A DNA stretch of 24,160 nucleotides from assembly GCA_018398765.1 (NCBI GenBank), contig JAHBMJ010001960.1, positions 1-24,160 on the forward strand, read 5' to 3'. A model generated the notes under the pieces. It was given only the letters and a program-made list of their open reading frames with translations. It had not been told where the DNA came from and searched no databases. Origin of the DNA: Chromera velia (taxonomy: Eukaryota; Sar; Chromeraceae). A program made the translations under genes and the position numbers. Of this stretch, positions 9,962 to 19,070 are shown piece after piece (positions within the stretch are counted from its first letter, which is position 1; each line of letters opens with the position of its first letter).

Positions 9962-12900
9962 ATTTGTCGGGGGGGTTGGTCGAATCATAAGAAAGATGAC
10001 ACGAAAGAGATCCTGTCTGATTCCCTGTGCTCTGTCTCCTTAGGAGAGCCGAGAGTGGTCCTGGGAGACCTCAACTCTCACACAGCATCGCTCTGTCCAG
10101 AACGTCTCGAATGGAATCGTGAGTAACTGTTCGAACAGGACGAATCTACCGGCTCTGACGAGTCGGCTCCCTCTTTCATCCGGCATTCAGAATGCAAGCA
10201 GTCAGTCGACTTTATAGGCCGTGAATTGGTGCGTCTTTGCAGTGAAAGCAACCTACTCATCCTGAATGGTCTGCAAAAGAAGTGTGGGGGCGAAGACTTC
10301 CGCTTTTCGGGTGCTTATACCTGTAAATCAAAGAACACGAAAAAAGAGGCATCTGTTGTCGATTATGCATTGGTTAACCCTTTCCTTCTCTCCTCTTACA
10401 CGGACTAGGAAATCGCTTTCGATGGACTGATTGGCTCTGATCATAACCATGCATCTATCTGTTTTTCTCTCCTCTCTTCTTCGCTTCAGGCTGCGGGAAA
10501 GCGGACGGATGCCCCATCCCTGCAGCAGTGCCCCCCGCTTTACAGATCCATCAGAAAGGCAGCGGTGAAAGATGAGGATTTGCTACCAATAGCGGCAGCA
10601 GCAAGAGAGCTGGTGGGAGAGACATGGCAGGGACTCTGGGAGCATCATAGAGAAGTTGAACCATTCGAAGAGCCTTCCCTTCCCCCACTCCCTCCTGTGT
10701 CTTCCTCCCCACCCTCCTCGACAGCCTTTTTGCCCTCTTCTTTGACCTCCTCCCTAGTGAGCCCTCAAGATAAGAAAGACCGGGTGAAAGCCTTGGTCAC
10801 AGCCTAGTGTTGGGTTCCAGTTAGGCTGGTGAAGGAAGTAATAGTGAAAGCGACAGAGAAGCAACAGCCTCCTACCTTCAAAACGTTGTTTAAAGAGAAG
10901 GAAGGGTGGTGGGATGAGGAATATAAAGAGCTGCAGGAATGCCTAAAGAAAGTAAGGAAAGAAGTTGAGGATTATGCAAGTGGGGTGGAGAGAGAGTTAA
11001 AGCAGGAAAGAGTAGAAGACATCTTAAAGAAAAAGAGAGAGATCTTCCAGCAGAAAAGGAAGAGATATGAGAGAACAGAAACTGAAAAAGCAAAGACACA
11101 TTTGCTTAATAACCCCCTCTTCCTTTGGAAAGAAACAAGAAAGTTGTCAAAAAACGGTCTGAGACCAGGGGCAAGAGACTTCTCAAACCATTGGGCACAG
11201 GTTTTTTGGGAGGGCAAAGAATTATCAGAGCCTGATCCAGAGCAATTCATTTTCTTGTATAAGCAGGTGACTGATCGTCTGAAAGGAATGGATAGAAAGA
11301 AAGCGGCAGGGCTCGATGGCATCTCTCCTCAACAACTCGACCTTTGCTTTTGTCACTCTCCCATCTCTCGCTTCCTTTTGTTTGTTTTCTTTAATTTAAT
11401 GCATGCATATGCATGTTGGCCTGATAACTGGAATTTGTTGAGAATCGTACCCGTCCCGAAAGGTCCCCCTTTACTACAGCCAAATGACTGGCGTCCAGTC
11501 CATGTCGTTAATTCCTTTGCAAAGCTCTTTGGTCTCCTTATGGATGATAGAATCCATCAGCAAGCTCGTTTTGACGACAGACAGATCGGGTTTAGGAAAG
11601 GAGTGGGCACAAGAGAGGGGATCGGAACAGTAGTAGGCTTAGTACAGGAATGCAAAAGAGGCAAGAAGGGGCTCCTGGGCGGATTTGTCCACTTCTTAAA
11701 GGCGTTTGACTCCATCCCTCAGCTGAAGCTTCTGGCAAAGCTGCAGGCTGAGAGAATAGAGAAGTAAGATCTGTTGATGATTGTATCAATGTATAGAGGT
11801 GTGAAAGCGAGAGTCGATGGGGACTCGGCTCTATTCTTGGAGGGGGCAGAGGTTAAGCAAGGTGATGCGTTGTCCCCGTCGCTTTTTTTATTATTCATTA
11901 ATGACCTGCATGATGAGATTCAGAAAGGAAAACGGGGAGATGGAAAGGAAACGGAGGGGGTTCACCTTGCTGGGGCTAGTTTGGGAAGTATAGGCTACGC
12001 TGATGATCTTGTCTTGTTTGCACACTCAGCAGCCAACTTCCAAGCAAAATTCGATACCCTGGAGGGGTATTGCAGAAAGTGGGGGTTGAATGTCAATCTG
12101 AAAAAAACCAAGGTCCTGCGCCTTTGTGAATACCGCAAGGACTGTAACGGCATGATTTTGTACCAAGGGAAGGAAGTAAACTGGTGTGATCAGTACAAAT
12201 ATTTGGGTTGCCTTCTGTTTGAGGGAGGGGATTTGACTCGGTCGATTGAAGCACGCCTACGCAGTGCAGAGCGTGCAATGGGGGCGGTGATTGATCTAGC
12301 TGCGAGTCTGTCTGGGTTGCCTCTCGGGGGAAAGATGCAGCTGCTGATGGCGTGCTGGGAGCCGGTGGCACTCTATAGCCTGGAGTGCTTTCCGATAAGA
12401 CAGGGAGACTAGAAGGCGATTGAGAACTTGCGGCTCCGGTTTGTTCGATGGGCGGCCCGACTTCCAGTCAGGAGTTTGCGTGTACCCTTTCTTTTATTTG
12501 TTAATTTAATGTCTGCTCGCATGCTCTTGTATGCTCGTTTTGCTTCATTCTGGATTGTACTTAGCCGTTCGCATCTCCGTATTCCTCAGGCTCTTTTGAA
12601 TTTATGGAAGGGACCAGCGGGGCAGAAGCAAAGACGAGCCGTCAATGGTCTGTTCAGATGGGTAGGCCTTGACTTTTTGACGTCTCTCCCTGTCTGAAGC
12701 TCAGAAAAACGGGCCCCGAAGGAGAATTTGTTTGTTTCTGCCAAAATTAAGGATGCCTGGGGAATGGAATGCATAAAACGGGGAGACAGGGAAGAAAGAG
12801 GCAACCTCTTTATCAGGACTACAGAGAGCTCTTCCGTCTTCTTCACGTTCTTCTCTATTTTTTTTGTCTTCAAAGAATAGCCTCAAGGTACGGATATCTT

Positions 12901-13287
12901 GTCTGCCGAGAAGTACCTTATGTGAGAAGATCAAGCCACTCCTAAGGGCATTGACACTAAATTGGAAGGGTCTGACGGGGAGGACCAACTCTCCAGGAGA
13001 GGTGTTTTGTCTGGCAGAGGGTTGTTCAAATAGAAAAAAAAATTGATGATCTCTGGCACCGGCTTTCAGTATGCTCCAACTGGGTAGAAGCAAGAAATAA
13101 ACTAAACAAAGTGGTAGAGGGAAAGAAAGTGAAGCAAAGGATTCAGAGAGAAGGAATTGAGAGATCGGATGCAGCCGAAACAGAAGCGAGGAAGATGCTG
13201 CTTTTGGCTTTACAAGTCGATCCGTATGAAGCATGCAGAGCCGTTTGCAATCTTTGTTACTCACTGTGCACGCCTGTTTCTGTATGA
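9962..13287 (+). pseudogene. 5'-truncated LINE (non-LTR retrotransposon) ORF2: endonuclease, RT, C-terminal tail
   Basis: One frame is legible from about 9962 to 12865. The endonuclease part shows GDLNSH at 10064-10081 and the terminal SDH motif at 10436-10444, both typical of APE-type endonucleases; its N-terminal third is missing. A Lys/Glu-rich linker follows. The RT has AAGLDGI near 11303, WRPVHVVNSFAKLF, GFRKGVGTREGI, motif A FVHFLKAFDSI, QGDALSP, and motif C YADD at 11996-12007. Motif A has His (CAC at 11690-11692) where the first catalytic Asp belongs. In-frame stops: TAA 10124, TAG 10406, TAG 10805, TAA 11765, TAG 12410, TGA 12695 and more beyond. The last part, 13042-13287, is read in a different frame and contains a WH/C-type zinc-knuckle-like remnant. 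The copy is dead. The clade cannot be fixed by eye; no RNase H domain was seen. Confidence 0.92.
13042..13287 (+). pseudogene. C-terminal tail of the LINE ORF2, shifted to another frame
   Basis: This 81-codon stretch begins IDDLWHRLSVCSNWVEARN and ends in TGA at 13285. The pattern of His, Cys and Trp followed by an amphipathic Glu/Lys-rich helix resembles the region after the Cys/His knuckle in LINE ORF2 proteins. The upstream half of the knuckle (EVFCLAEGC) is legible in yet another frame at about 12999-13025, so at least two indels separate it from the RT. Confidence 0.55.
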
Positions 13288-13775
13288 ACGCAACCTTTTC
13301 TTCTTCTGTTCGAGTCTTCTATTGCCACTTCCAACGCACATGCTACTCGTGAGCTCACCAAGCGAGCACTTCAGGGGATCTCGCACTTAACCTTATCTCT
13401 AGAGTTAAGTGATTGACGATCTCTTGCATGAACATGGGCTGCTGGGAGCACGGCTCCACTCTAGCAAAGCCAACTTCATTCATTCATTCATATAGGTCCG
13501 ATAAGATTCTAGGATTTATATTTTGGGTTCTCGCACGGTCTAGCTACTGGCAGTCTGGCACTGCCAGGGGCTAGACCAGAGATAAACAGTTTTACGAGAT
13601 CCTTCAAAGTTAACCATCAAGTAATTAAATTAGTAGACTAGTACAAACACTGCAAAGATCATTTTTGTATATCAATTTTTGATAAACCTAGTAATAAACT
13701 AAATAATAACTTGAAACTATAATTTAAATTACTTAAACAATGAATGAATAAATGAATGATTGAGGGTTAAATTCT
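13288..13775. other. LINE 3' flank with hairpins and CATT repeats
   Basis: No coding sequence. It holds a hairpin at 13384-13411 (arms CACTTAAC/GTTAAGTG), a (CATT)n run at about 13477-13492, a strong hairpin at 13537-13577, and a GAATGAAT-type run at about 13742-13758 that is complementary to the earlier CATT run. No clear poly-A tail marks the end of the LINE. Confidence 0.6.
13537..13577. repeat. Strong imperfect hairpin
   Basis: Two 18-nt arms pair at 16 of 18 positions around a 5-nt loop. The left arm starts GGTCTAGC and ends CTGGCAGT; the right arm starts ACTGCCAG and ends GCTAGACC. It could be the inverted-repeat end of a small element, an RNA hairpin in the LINE 3' region, or a small-RNA precursor. 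Confidence 0.8.
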
Positions 13776-14303
13776 AGGCGACGCACAGTGGTAAAAACAA
13801 AAAAAAAAACCTTTCCAGATTTTTTTTTTCTTTTTTTCTACGAAGGATTTCTTAGAGCACCTCTAGGAGCACCCAGAGGAGCACCTTTTAGAAGTACTTT
13901 TAAACTAACTTCTTCGCGAACTTATTACTCAACTTAAAGTTTTAAACATCTTTCAATCCTAGTTTCAACCCTAGTTCTAGTCTCCCCCCAGTCTAGTCCT
14001 AGTTGTTATTGTACGTTTGTCTCTACTAGTGTCTCTACTAGTGTCTTCACCATTCCATCATCAACTTTGTTAAACACGGACCAACCGATCTTTTTTCCGT
14101 TGTTCAACTGCACTGTCACTAGACTTTTCCCTTTTCTCTTTGCTGTGTCTGTTAAAAAAACTAAACATGTCTTCTTGTTTTCCATTCGTCGCCTAGTCAT
14201 TTAACCTTTATTTTTTTTTACATATACAATAAAATTTTAAATAAATAAAAAAAAAAGAATAGACGTTTTCAGATTTTTTTTTTTTTACTACTGTGCGTCG
14301 CCT
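13776..14303. mobile_element. MITE-like element 1 (528 bp)
   Basis: Terminal inverted repeats of 19 bp at 13776-13794 (AGGCGACGCACAGTGGTAA) and 14285-14303 (its complement, one mismatch). Near-identical 11-bp direct repeats flank it: GGTTAAATTCT at 13765-13775 and GGTTAAATCCT at 14305-14315. A one-base offset on the right makes the exact target duplication uncertain. The interior starts and ends with long A and T runs and has no convincing transposase. The 64-codon reverse-strand ORF inside is not recognisable. A 9-11 bp duplication would fit Mutator-like MITEs, but that class call is inference. Confidence 0.8.
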
Positions 14304-14829
14304 TGGTTAAATCCTAGATCCAGCGATGCCAAACGCCAAGCCACTAACAAGGCTTTGATGACAACCCTATGTCATGCAAAACGCTCACTCAACCTAGGTT
14401 CTATGGGGCATTTGAAGGCTTATAACAATATCCTATAGACGATTGCGGATTGAATGCTCATTTGATTATTCAGAGCAGGCAAGAAAATATGGGAACAGAC
14501 TTAACAAAACAAATTAAGCTTGATCGATGTTCTATGTTTTTTTTCTCTGAATCTATTCTTTTCTTTTATCCGATGTCCATTTAACCATTACGACCCAACA
14601 TGACCCGATACACTGTGCTGTTAGGAGTAACCAACTTAGTTTGGTTACCTAGGCAGCCGTTAGGCCGCTTGGTAACCATGTTCATAGTTATGGTAATTAT
14701 GCAGAATCACATTGATTACCGTTGTTTTGGTAACCAAAACAGTGGTAAACGTTCTTTTAAGCTAGATAAACTAGTGGGTAAATCGAGTATTAAAGATAGA
14801 TTTATTGCAAAGTTCTCTTATATTCACTT
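14304..14829. other. AT-rich spacer between the two MITE-like elements
   Basis: No recognisable gene. An 80-codon open stretch at 14600-14842 runs into element 2 and has no family features. The spacer contains the GGTTACC palindrome cluster. Confidence 0.5.
14627..14741. repeat. Cluster of GGTAACC/GGTTACC inverted repeats
   Basis: Three nested palindromes: 14627-14648 (8-bp arms GTAACCAA/TTGGTTAC), 14643-14677 (GGTTACC to GGTAACC), and 14723-14741 (8-bp arms TGTTTTGG/CCAAAACA around TAA). The repeated core GGTWACC in both orientations suggests a protein-binding array or eroded inverted-repeat ends. Confidence 0.75.
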
Positions 14830-15066
14830 AGGCGCCGGCTAGAGAAAAAAAAAAAAGACCCCCCAAAACCCTTTACTTTTTTTCTTTTTTTTTCTGTATC
14901 AGTCAAACAACTGTTGTTGAAGTGTTGTACAAGTGTTGTTTGTGTGTTGCACAACTGTTGCTAAGTGTTGTTCAGGGTTGAAAAGAAAAAAAAAAAAAGA
15001 AAAAAAAAAAAGATCTCCTCAAATCACTTATTTTTTTTTCTTTTTTTTTTTCTTTAGCCGGCGCCT
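14830..15066. mobile_element. MITE-like element 2 (237 bp)
   Basis: Terminal inverted repeats start AGGCGCCGGCT at 14830 and end AGCCGGCGCCT at 15066. They extend inward through a matched A run / T run to about 28 bp, with one mismatch and one length difference. Flanking 8-bp near-repeats ATATTCAC (14820-14827) and ATATCCAC (15069-15076) each lie two bases from the element. The interior contains several GTTGT/GTGTTG words. There is no coding capacity. It shares the AGGCG terminus and the A/T-run layout with element 1. Confidence 0.82.
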
Positions 15067-15352
15067 GGATATCCACAAATTAAATATGTATAAGTTAAAG
15101 TTAAGTTTCTGATATTATAAAAACAACTTAGACAAGATAAATTTAAAAATGATCCTTTCATATCGTACACAGTTTTTAAAGATACGTTAATTTCTCCTAT
15201 ATTAGATCCGGATTCAATATATTTACAGCTAGATTCAGGCAGATTACTACGGTAGCGGTAGTCCCGTCAGACCTCCCCAGTTACCAAGTTGAGGAACAGC
15301 TCCCTATTCCTACTGATGTTGGTCATGGTACTATCAAATTGGATTCTCATAA
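15067..15352. other. AT-rich spacer, nothing recognised
   Basis: No open frame of note and no repeat recognised. Base composition turns from AT-rich to mixed near 15240, where the next open frame's neighbourhood begins. Confidence 0.5.
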
Positions 15353-15763
15353 CCCTCTACATTTGTTTCAGAACCTGTTTGTCTTTCCTCTTTGGGACTT
15401 GACGTCTTGCTGCGTAGCGCAGCTGAAATACAAGAAGAGTTGCCAACAGTTGACGAGGTCCTTGATACTCTAACAGTTCATGAAGGGCTGGAAGGCTGCG
15501 AGCCGTCGAACACTTGTCAATTGAACGCTGCCGGGGTTGTGAGAGCCTATCTTGACCGAACCATGTGCACCAACCCAACGAGCATTAAGGGCTCCTCCCA
15601 AATTGTGAAGAAAAGTTGCAAATCGTGTAAGAAGAAGGCTTGGAAGACAATCCACCAATTCAAAAGTATGAAGGCAGATTGGAAGAAGAAAGACCGTAAA
15701 AATCCGGCCTACAAGCCGAAGACCGTCTTCACAAACTGGCTGAAGCTTGCTCGGTGTAGCTAA
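15353..15763 (+). CDS. Small hypothetical protein or exon, lysine- and cysteine-containing
   Basis: Open from 15353 (after a TAA at 15350) to a TAG at 15761-15763. There is no early ATG; the first in-frame start-like codon is TTG at 15392, so the real start is unknown or lies in an upstream exon. The N-terminal half is acidic and leucine-rich (EIQEELPTVDEVLDTL). The C-terminal half is lysine-rich with a CKSCKKK knuckle. I do not recognise a family. The same CKSCK word is encoded again at about 16203-16217 in a stop-riddled stretch, hinting that both derive from one decayed coding element. Confidence 0.35.
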   Translation, partial: PSTFVSEPVCLSSLGLDVLLRSAAEIQEELPTVDEVLDTLTVHEGLEGCEPSNTCQLNAAGVVRAYLDRTMCTNPTSIKGSSQIVKKSCKSCKKKAWKTIHQFKSMKADWKKKDRKNPAYKPKTVFTNWLKLARCS

Positions 15764-16634
15764 AATGGAAGTCGCCGGATCAATTCAGTCTTACAGCAGT
15801 ATTAAGCAGCGAACTCCTGCAGTACTGCATTTCGAACGAGTTGGAAGTTTACCATATAGGCAAAGTTTTTTAAATATAGGGTTGAAGGGTTCCGACTTAT
15901 TCCGGCTAAGGTTCGTTATACTTATTAAGAGTTAAAAACAGACTTTCAAGCAGTTAAAAGTTATAGATTAAGTTGAACGTATATTAAAAAATTTTCTAAA
16001 GAACGTCGAGTGGAATGTCCGGTAAAAAAGTTCAGTTACCAGACATTTTGACTTAGCTTTTTAAAAAGTTAACTTACTGTCAAGTTACTGACTCGGACGA
16101 CGTTACCGTTTTGAAAAAGTCTGGTTGGTAAATTTCAAGATCGAAGTATACTAGCTTTGTGTGAGTTTTACATGCTTCCAGCTTTATTAAAAAAACTTTG
16201 TAAATCATGCAAGTCCCCTGTCTAATTTAAATGGGAAAGCTGGGTTAAACTTTTTATACTAGTTTTTATAAGTTTATAAGACGTACGTCGATCACTTTTT
16301 TTATGTTAAAAAAAAAAGAAATCGTCGATTTCTGACTAGATTTCTGAGACATTTTTGAAGAAAAAAATTTAATTTTTATTTATCAATTTAACAAAAGTTC
16401 CAAAGAAAAAAAGAAATTAAGAAAGAAAGTTCGTCTGAGTTTTCGTTGTTTACAGCTTTACAGTGTGGGGCCTAGAACGCCCTGCATGCCAGTGACTTTC
16501 TCAATGTACAAACACTAACTTTTCCTCTCATCAAGGTGCAGAAAGATGCAGAAAGGAGGACGAATTTCAAAAAGGTCGGGCGGAAGAAAAGGGGAACGGT
16601 TCATTGCCAATTTCGCAGGCCTGTTTTTCTTGCA
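15764..16634. other. AT-rich region with weak traces of decayed coding sequence
   Basis: No intact frame of note. A stop-interrupted reading at about 15833-16275 ends in LPALLKKLCKSCKSPV and looks protein-like, but it cannot be assigned. The segment from about 16280 to 16420 is nearly all A and T. Confidence 0.35.
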
Positions 16635-16636
16635 TT

Positions 16637-16670
<34 letters not shown>

Positions 16671-16892
16671 TTCCTTCCTTCCTTCCTTCCTCCCTTCCGT
16701 CCCTCCTTCCTTCCTTTCTTCTTTCCTTCTTTTCTTCCTTCCTTTCTTTCCTTCCTTCCTTCCTTCCTTCATTCCTGGCTTTCTTTCTTTCTTTCTTTCT
16801 TTTCCCCTTGCTTCCTTCCTTCCTTCCTTCCTTCCAGAAAGGCAGTAAGCAAGCAAGGAAGAATGGCAGGAAAGAAGGAAGAAGGAAAGAAA
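16635..16892. repeat. CTTT/CTTC microsatellite followed by GAAA/GGAA purine run
   Basis: About 200 bp of CTTT, CTTC and CTTCC tetranucleotide repeats (16635-16835) are followed without a gap by a purine-only-like run of AAGG/GAAA words (16836-16892). The two halves are roughly complementary, so the region could fold as a large hairpin or form triplex DNA. The long Ser/Phe/Leu and Lys/Glu ORFs over it come only from the repeat. Confidence 0.92.
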
Positions 16893-17960
16893 GCCGGTGA
16901 GACGGACGCACGAGCGAACGGCCACCCAGGAACTGCCACCGACTACTTGGCAATGTGCTTCTGTCATTCGGGCAGCGGGAGAGAAAGGGGATAAGCGATG
17001 GAGCGATTCAAGGTGCTCTTAAGATAGCGTACAGTCTCTCCGCAAGTGCAACATTCTGACGCACCTTTGGCTTCCTGTCACCCTTCTGCACGCATGCACT
17101 CAAAATGGGCAGAGGATCCAGTTGAGAAGAGCAGGTCCGGGTACTTGCACACGGTTGGGTGAATGAAAGTCAAAAGAAAGCAGCAGCGCTCGATTTTGGA
17201 TGTGAGCTACTCGGTTCTTCCACAAACATGTGTACCGAGAAAGACCAAACAGCTCGGATGTATACGGATAGGCCGAAACAGAGTGTATCCATTATTCTGT
17301 TTTCCACTCTTTCGCTCTTTTCATTTGTCTCCAAATGCAAAAAGGCACGGAAAGATAGGAACAGAGATGACTCAGGCGACCTACGAAGGCCGCTGTATGG
17401 GGATTGAAGAAGCATGGAAAGACTATGAGAGATCAGAAGAAGAAAAACGATGAAAAACTTCGGGAGAAAAGGAGGAGTCGGCTGCATGCCATATGCCGGT
17501 CCAAGAAGCTATGAAGAAGCAGAGAGGAGGAGGAAGAAGCATACAGGCCGAAGAACTTCACTCGATCCAAGATACTCCAAGGCTTGACTTCTCGATAGAA
17601 AGAAAGTACTGACCAGTCGTTTCTCGCTTCTTCCATAGAAAGTTCCAGCTTCCGGCTGTACTCTCGCTTCGAGCGCAGATGCGGTTGATTGGCCTGCAGT
17701 AAGGGCCCACGACTCAGCGCACAGAAAGTGAAAACGAAAAAGGTGCGGTTCATGAACAACCCCACCAAGTGGAGAAGAGCCACACTCGGCTCTTGTTTTC
17801 CTCTCCACCCGGCCACTACATCAACACATGAATGGAAAATCCACTCGGAGACAAACCTTCAGATGATGAACCATTTTGCATGAGCAACTCATCATTTTTT
17901 TTAATTTGCACGTACTGTAATTGTTGCGTGCGTACGGCGTGGTATCTTATTAATACATGC
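16893..17960. other. Unassigned region with only short open frames
   Basis: Short open frames occur on both strands (up to about 127 codons on the reverse strand at 17433-17816). None shows a recognisable motif and the overlapping frames are equally plausible. No RNA gene or mobile element was recognised. Confidence 0.4.
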
Positions 17961-18260
17961 ATGATGGTCAGACGTTGGCAGAGTCGGTCAGACGCCGGCA
18001 GAGTTGGTCAGACACAGACAGAGTTGGTCAGACACAGACAGAGTTGGTCAGACGCGGACAGGGTTGGTCAGACACAGACAGAGTTGGTCAGACACGGACA
18101 GAGTTGGTCAGACACGGACAGAGTTGGTCAGACGCGGACAGAGTTGGTCAGACACCGACAGAGTTGGTCAGACACCGACAGAGTTGGTCAGACGCCGGCA
18201 GAGTTGGTCAGACGCGGACAGAGTTGGTCAGACGCGGACAGAGTTGGTCAGACGCGGAAT
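17961..18260. repeat. Tandem array of fifteen 20-bp units
   Basis: The consensus GAGTTGGTCAGACNCNGRCA repeats fifteen times with no change of length. Differences fall almost only at three positions of the unit (A/G, A/G/C and A/G), plus a few in the first two copies. Because 20 is not a multiple of three, a translation passes through all three frames and every forward frame is open, giving a 20-residue period (ELVRHRQSWSDTDRVGQT). Three overlapping ORFs therefore exist as artefacts unless one is really translated. Confidence 0.97.
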
Positions 18261-18422
18261 AAAGACAGGACAGAAGCAACATATGCAAAAAACTCCATGC
18301 ATGCAGGCCATGAATGACAGCTTTTCTGACGCATCTCAACGGTTGAAGCAGTATCTGAATCCTTTCCATCTTCTCTTTGTCACCGTCATGCACAGTCACA
18401 TGCAGCCATATCACAAAAAACC

Positions 18423-19070
18423 ATGACGAAAAAGAGACCTGCCTCCGCTGGCCTTGATGCTGTCGCTGTGAAAGCAGCGGAGCATCTGAAACTACTCAAA
18501 CAACTCGAAGAACTAATAGGATACGAGTTCGAGCGCCAACTCCCCTTCCCCCTGTACAGACGCCTCACGAAGAAGGAATACAGCAAGCTGTCATCGTGGG
18601 GTGACAAAGCCCTCGAATGGGCTATTACAGATTACCTGAACACCAACTTCCCGGACGCATCGCCGGAGATCCTGACGGCCTTGCGGGAAAGACTCGCAGG
18701 GCGACTGACGACAACGGCAGTCAGACGGGTCTGGGGTCTCTCTCAAATCATCGCCCACGGGCCGGGCAAGGACCCCGAAGAAGAGATCCTGGAGTATCTG
18801 TTCGGCCTCATCTTCCAAGACACCGGAAGGCAAATGGTGAAAACCCTTCCCATTGTGTGCCAGGTGTTTAAGAAACTATTCCAGCCGCTGCTCAGTCTCC
18901 TCGGCACCATCCCTCTGTCCCCCCAAACCACGAGAAAGATGGGTCAGTCCCATGCATGCACAAGGCCGGCCGGGCCGCTGGCGCCGGCCCGCGGCGCAAC
19001 GTACCGGCCGCGCGCAACTCTGCATGCATGCCCTCACCACCATTCACCATCCATTCACCGGTTGGTTTGA
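18423..19070 (+). CDS. RNase III-domain protein with altered catalytic site
   Basis: Starts at ATG 18423, preceded by CAAAAAACC. Residues about 25-155 follow the RNase III fold in order: LEELIGYEF, then LSSWGDKALEWAITDYL, which matches the signature LEFLGDAVL with its following helix, then NFPDASPEILTALRERL, TTTAVRRVWGLSQII, and EEEILEYLFGLIFQDTG, which matches the second acidic motif. Against E. coli RNase III, E38 and E41 correspond to Ser54 and Ser57, D45 is kept as Asp61, D114 is Glu121, and E117 is kept as Glu124. Known: such substitutions occur in non-catalytic RNase III relatives such as mitoribosomal or RNA-editing proteins. No double-stranded RNA-binding domain is seen. From about residue 172 the reading enters TGCATGCA- and GC-rich sequence, so the coding part probably ends or is spliced near GGTCAGTCC at 18942. 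Likely a real or recently real host gene. Confidence 0.72.
   Translation: MTKKRPASAGLDAVAVKAAEHLKLLKQLEELIGYEFERQLPFPLYRRLTKKEYSKLSSWGDKALEWAITDYLNTNFPDASPEILTALRERLAGRLTTTAVRRVWGLSQIIAHGPGKDPEEEILEYLFGLIFQDTGRQMVKTLPIVCQVFKKLFQPLLSLLGTIPLSPQTTRKMGQSHACTRPAGPLAPARGATYRPRATLHACPHHHSPSIHRLV
18951..19040. repeat. GC-rich palindromic patch bracketed by TGCATGCA
   Basis: TGCATGCA lies at 18953-18960 and 19021-19028. Between them is an almost pure G/C stretch rich in GGCC/GCCGGC words, including a 7-bp-arm hairpin CGGGCCG/CGGCCCG at 18971-18991. Composition is unlike the neighbours. It may be an intron, UTR or regulatory patch. Confidence 0.7.

Noticed and set aside
14006..14200. Transposase fragment inside MITE-like element 1 (reverse strand, 64 codons)
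   Set aside because: No catalytic motif and partly made of a short local duplication (CTCTACTAGTGT).
16515..16994. Several ORFs of 100-150 codons over the microsatellite
   Set aside because: Direct products of tetranucleotide repeats in every frame.
17961..18260. CRISPR array
   Set aside because: Units are contiguous with no unique spacers, and the genome is eukaryotic.
17832..18426. Three overlapping ORFs over the 20-bp array
   Set aside because: The repeat is open in all frames by its sequence, and no start context or non-repeat domain supports translation.
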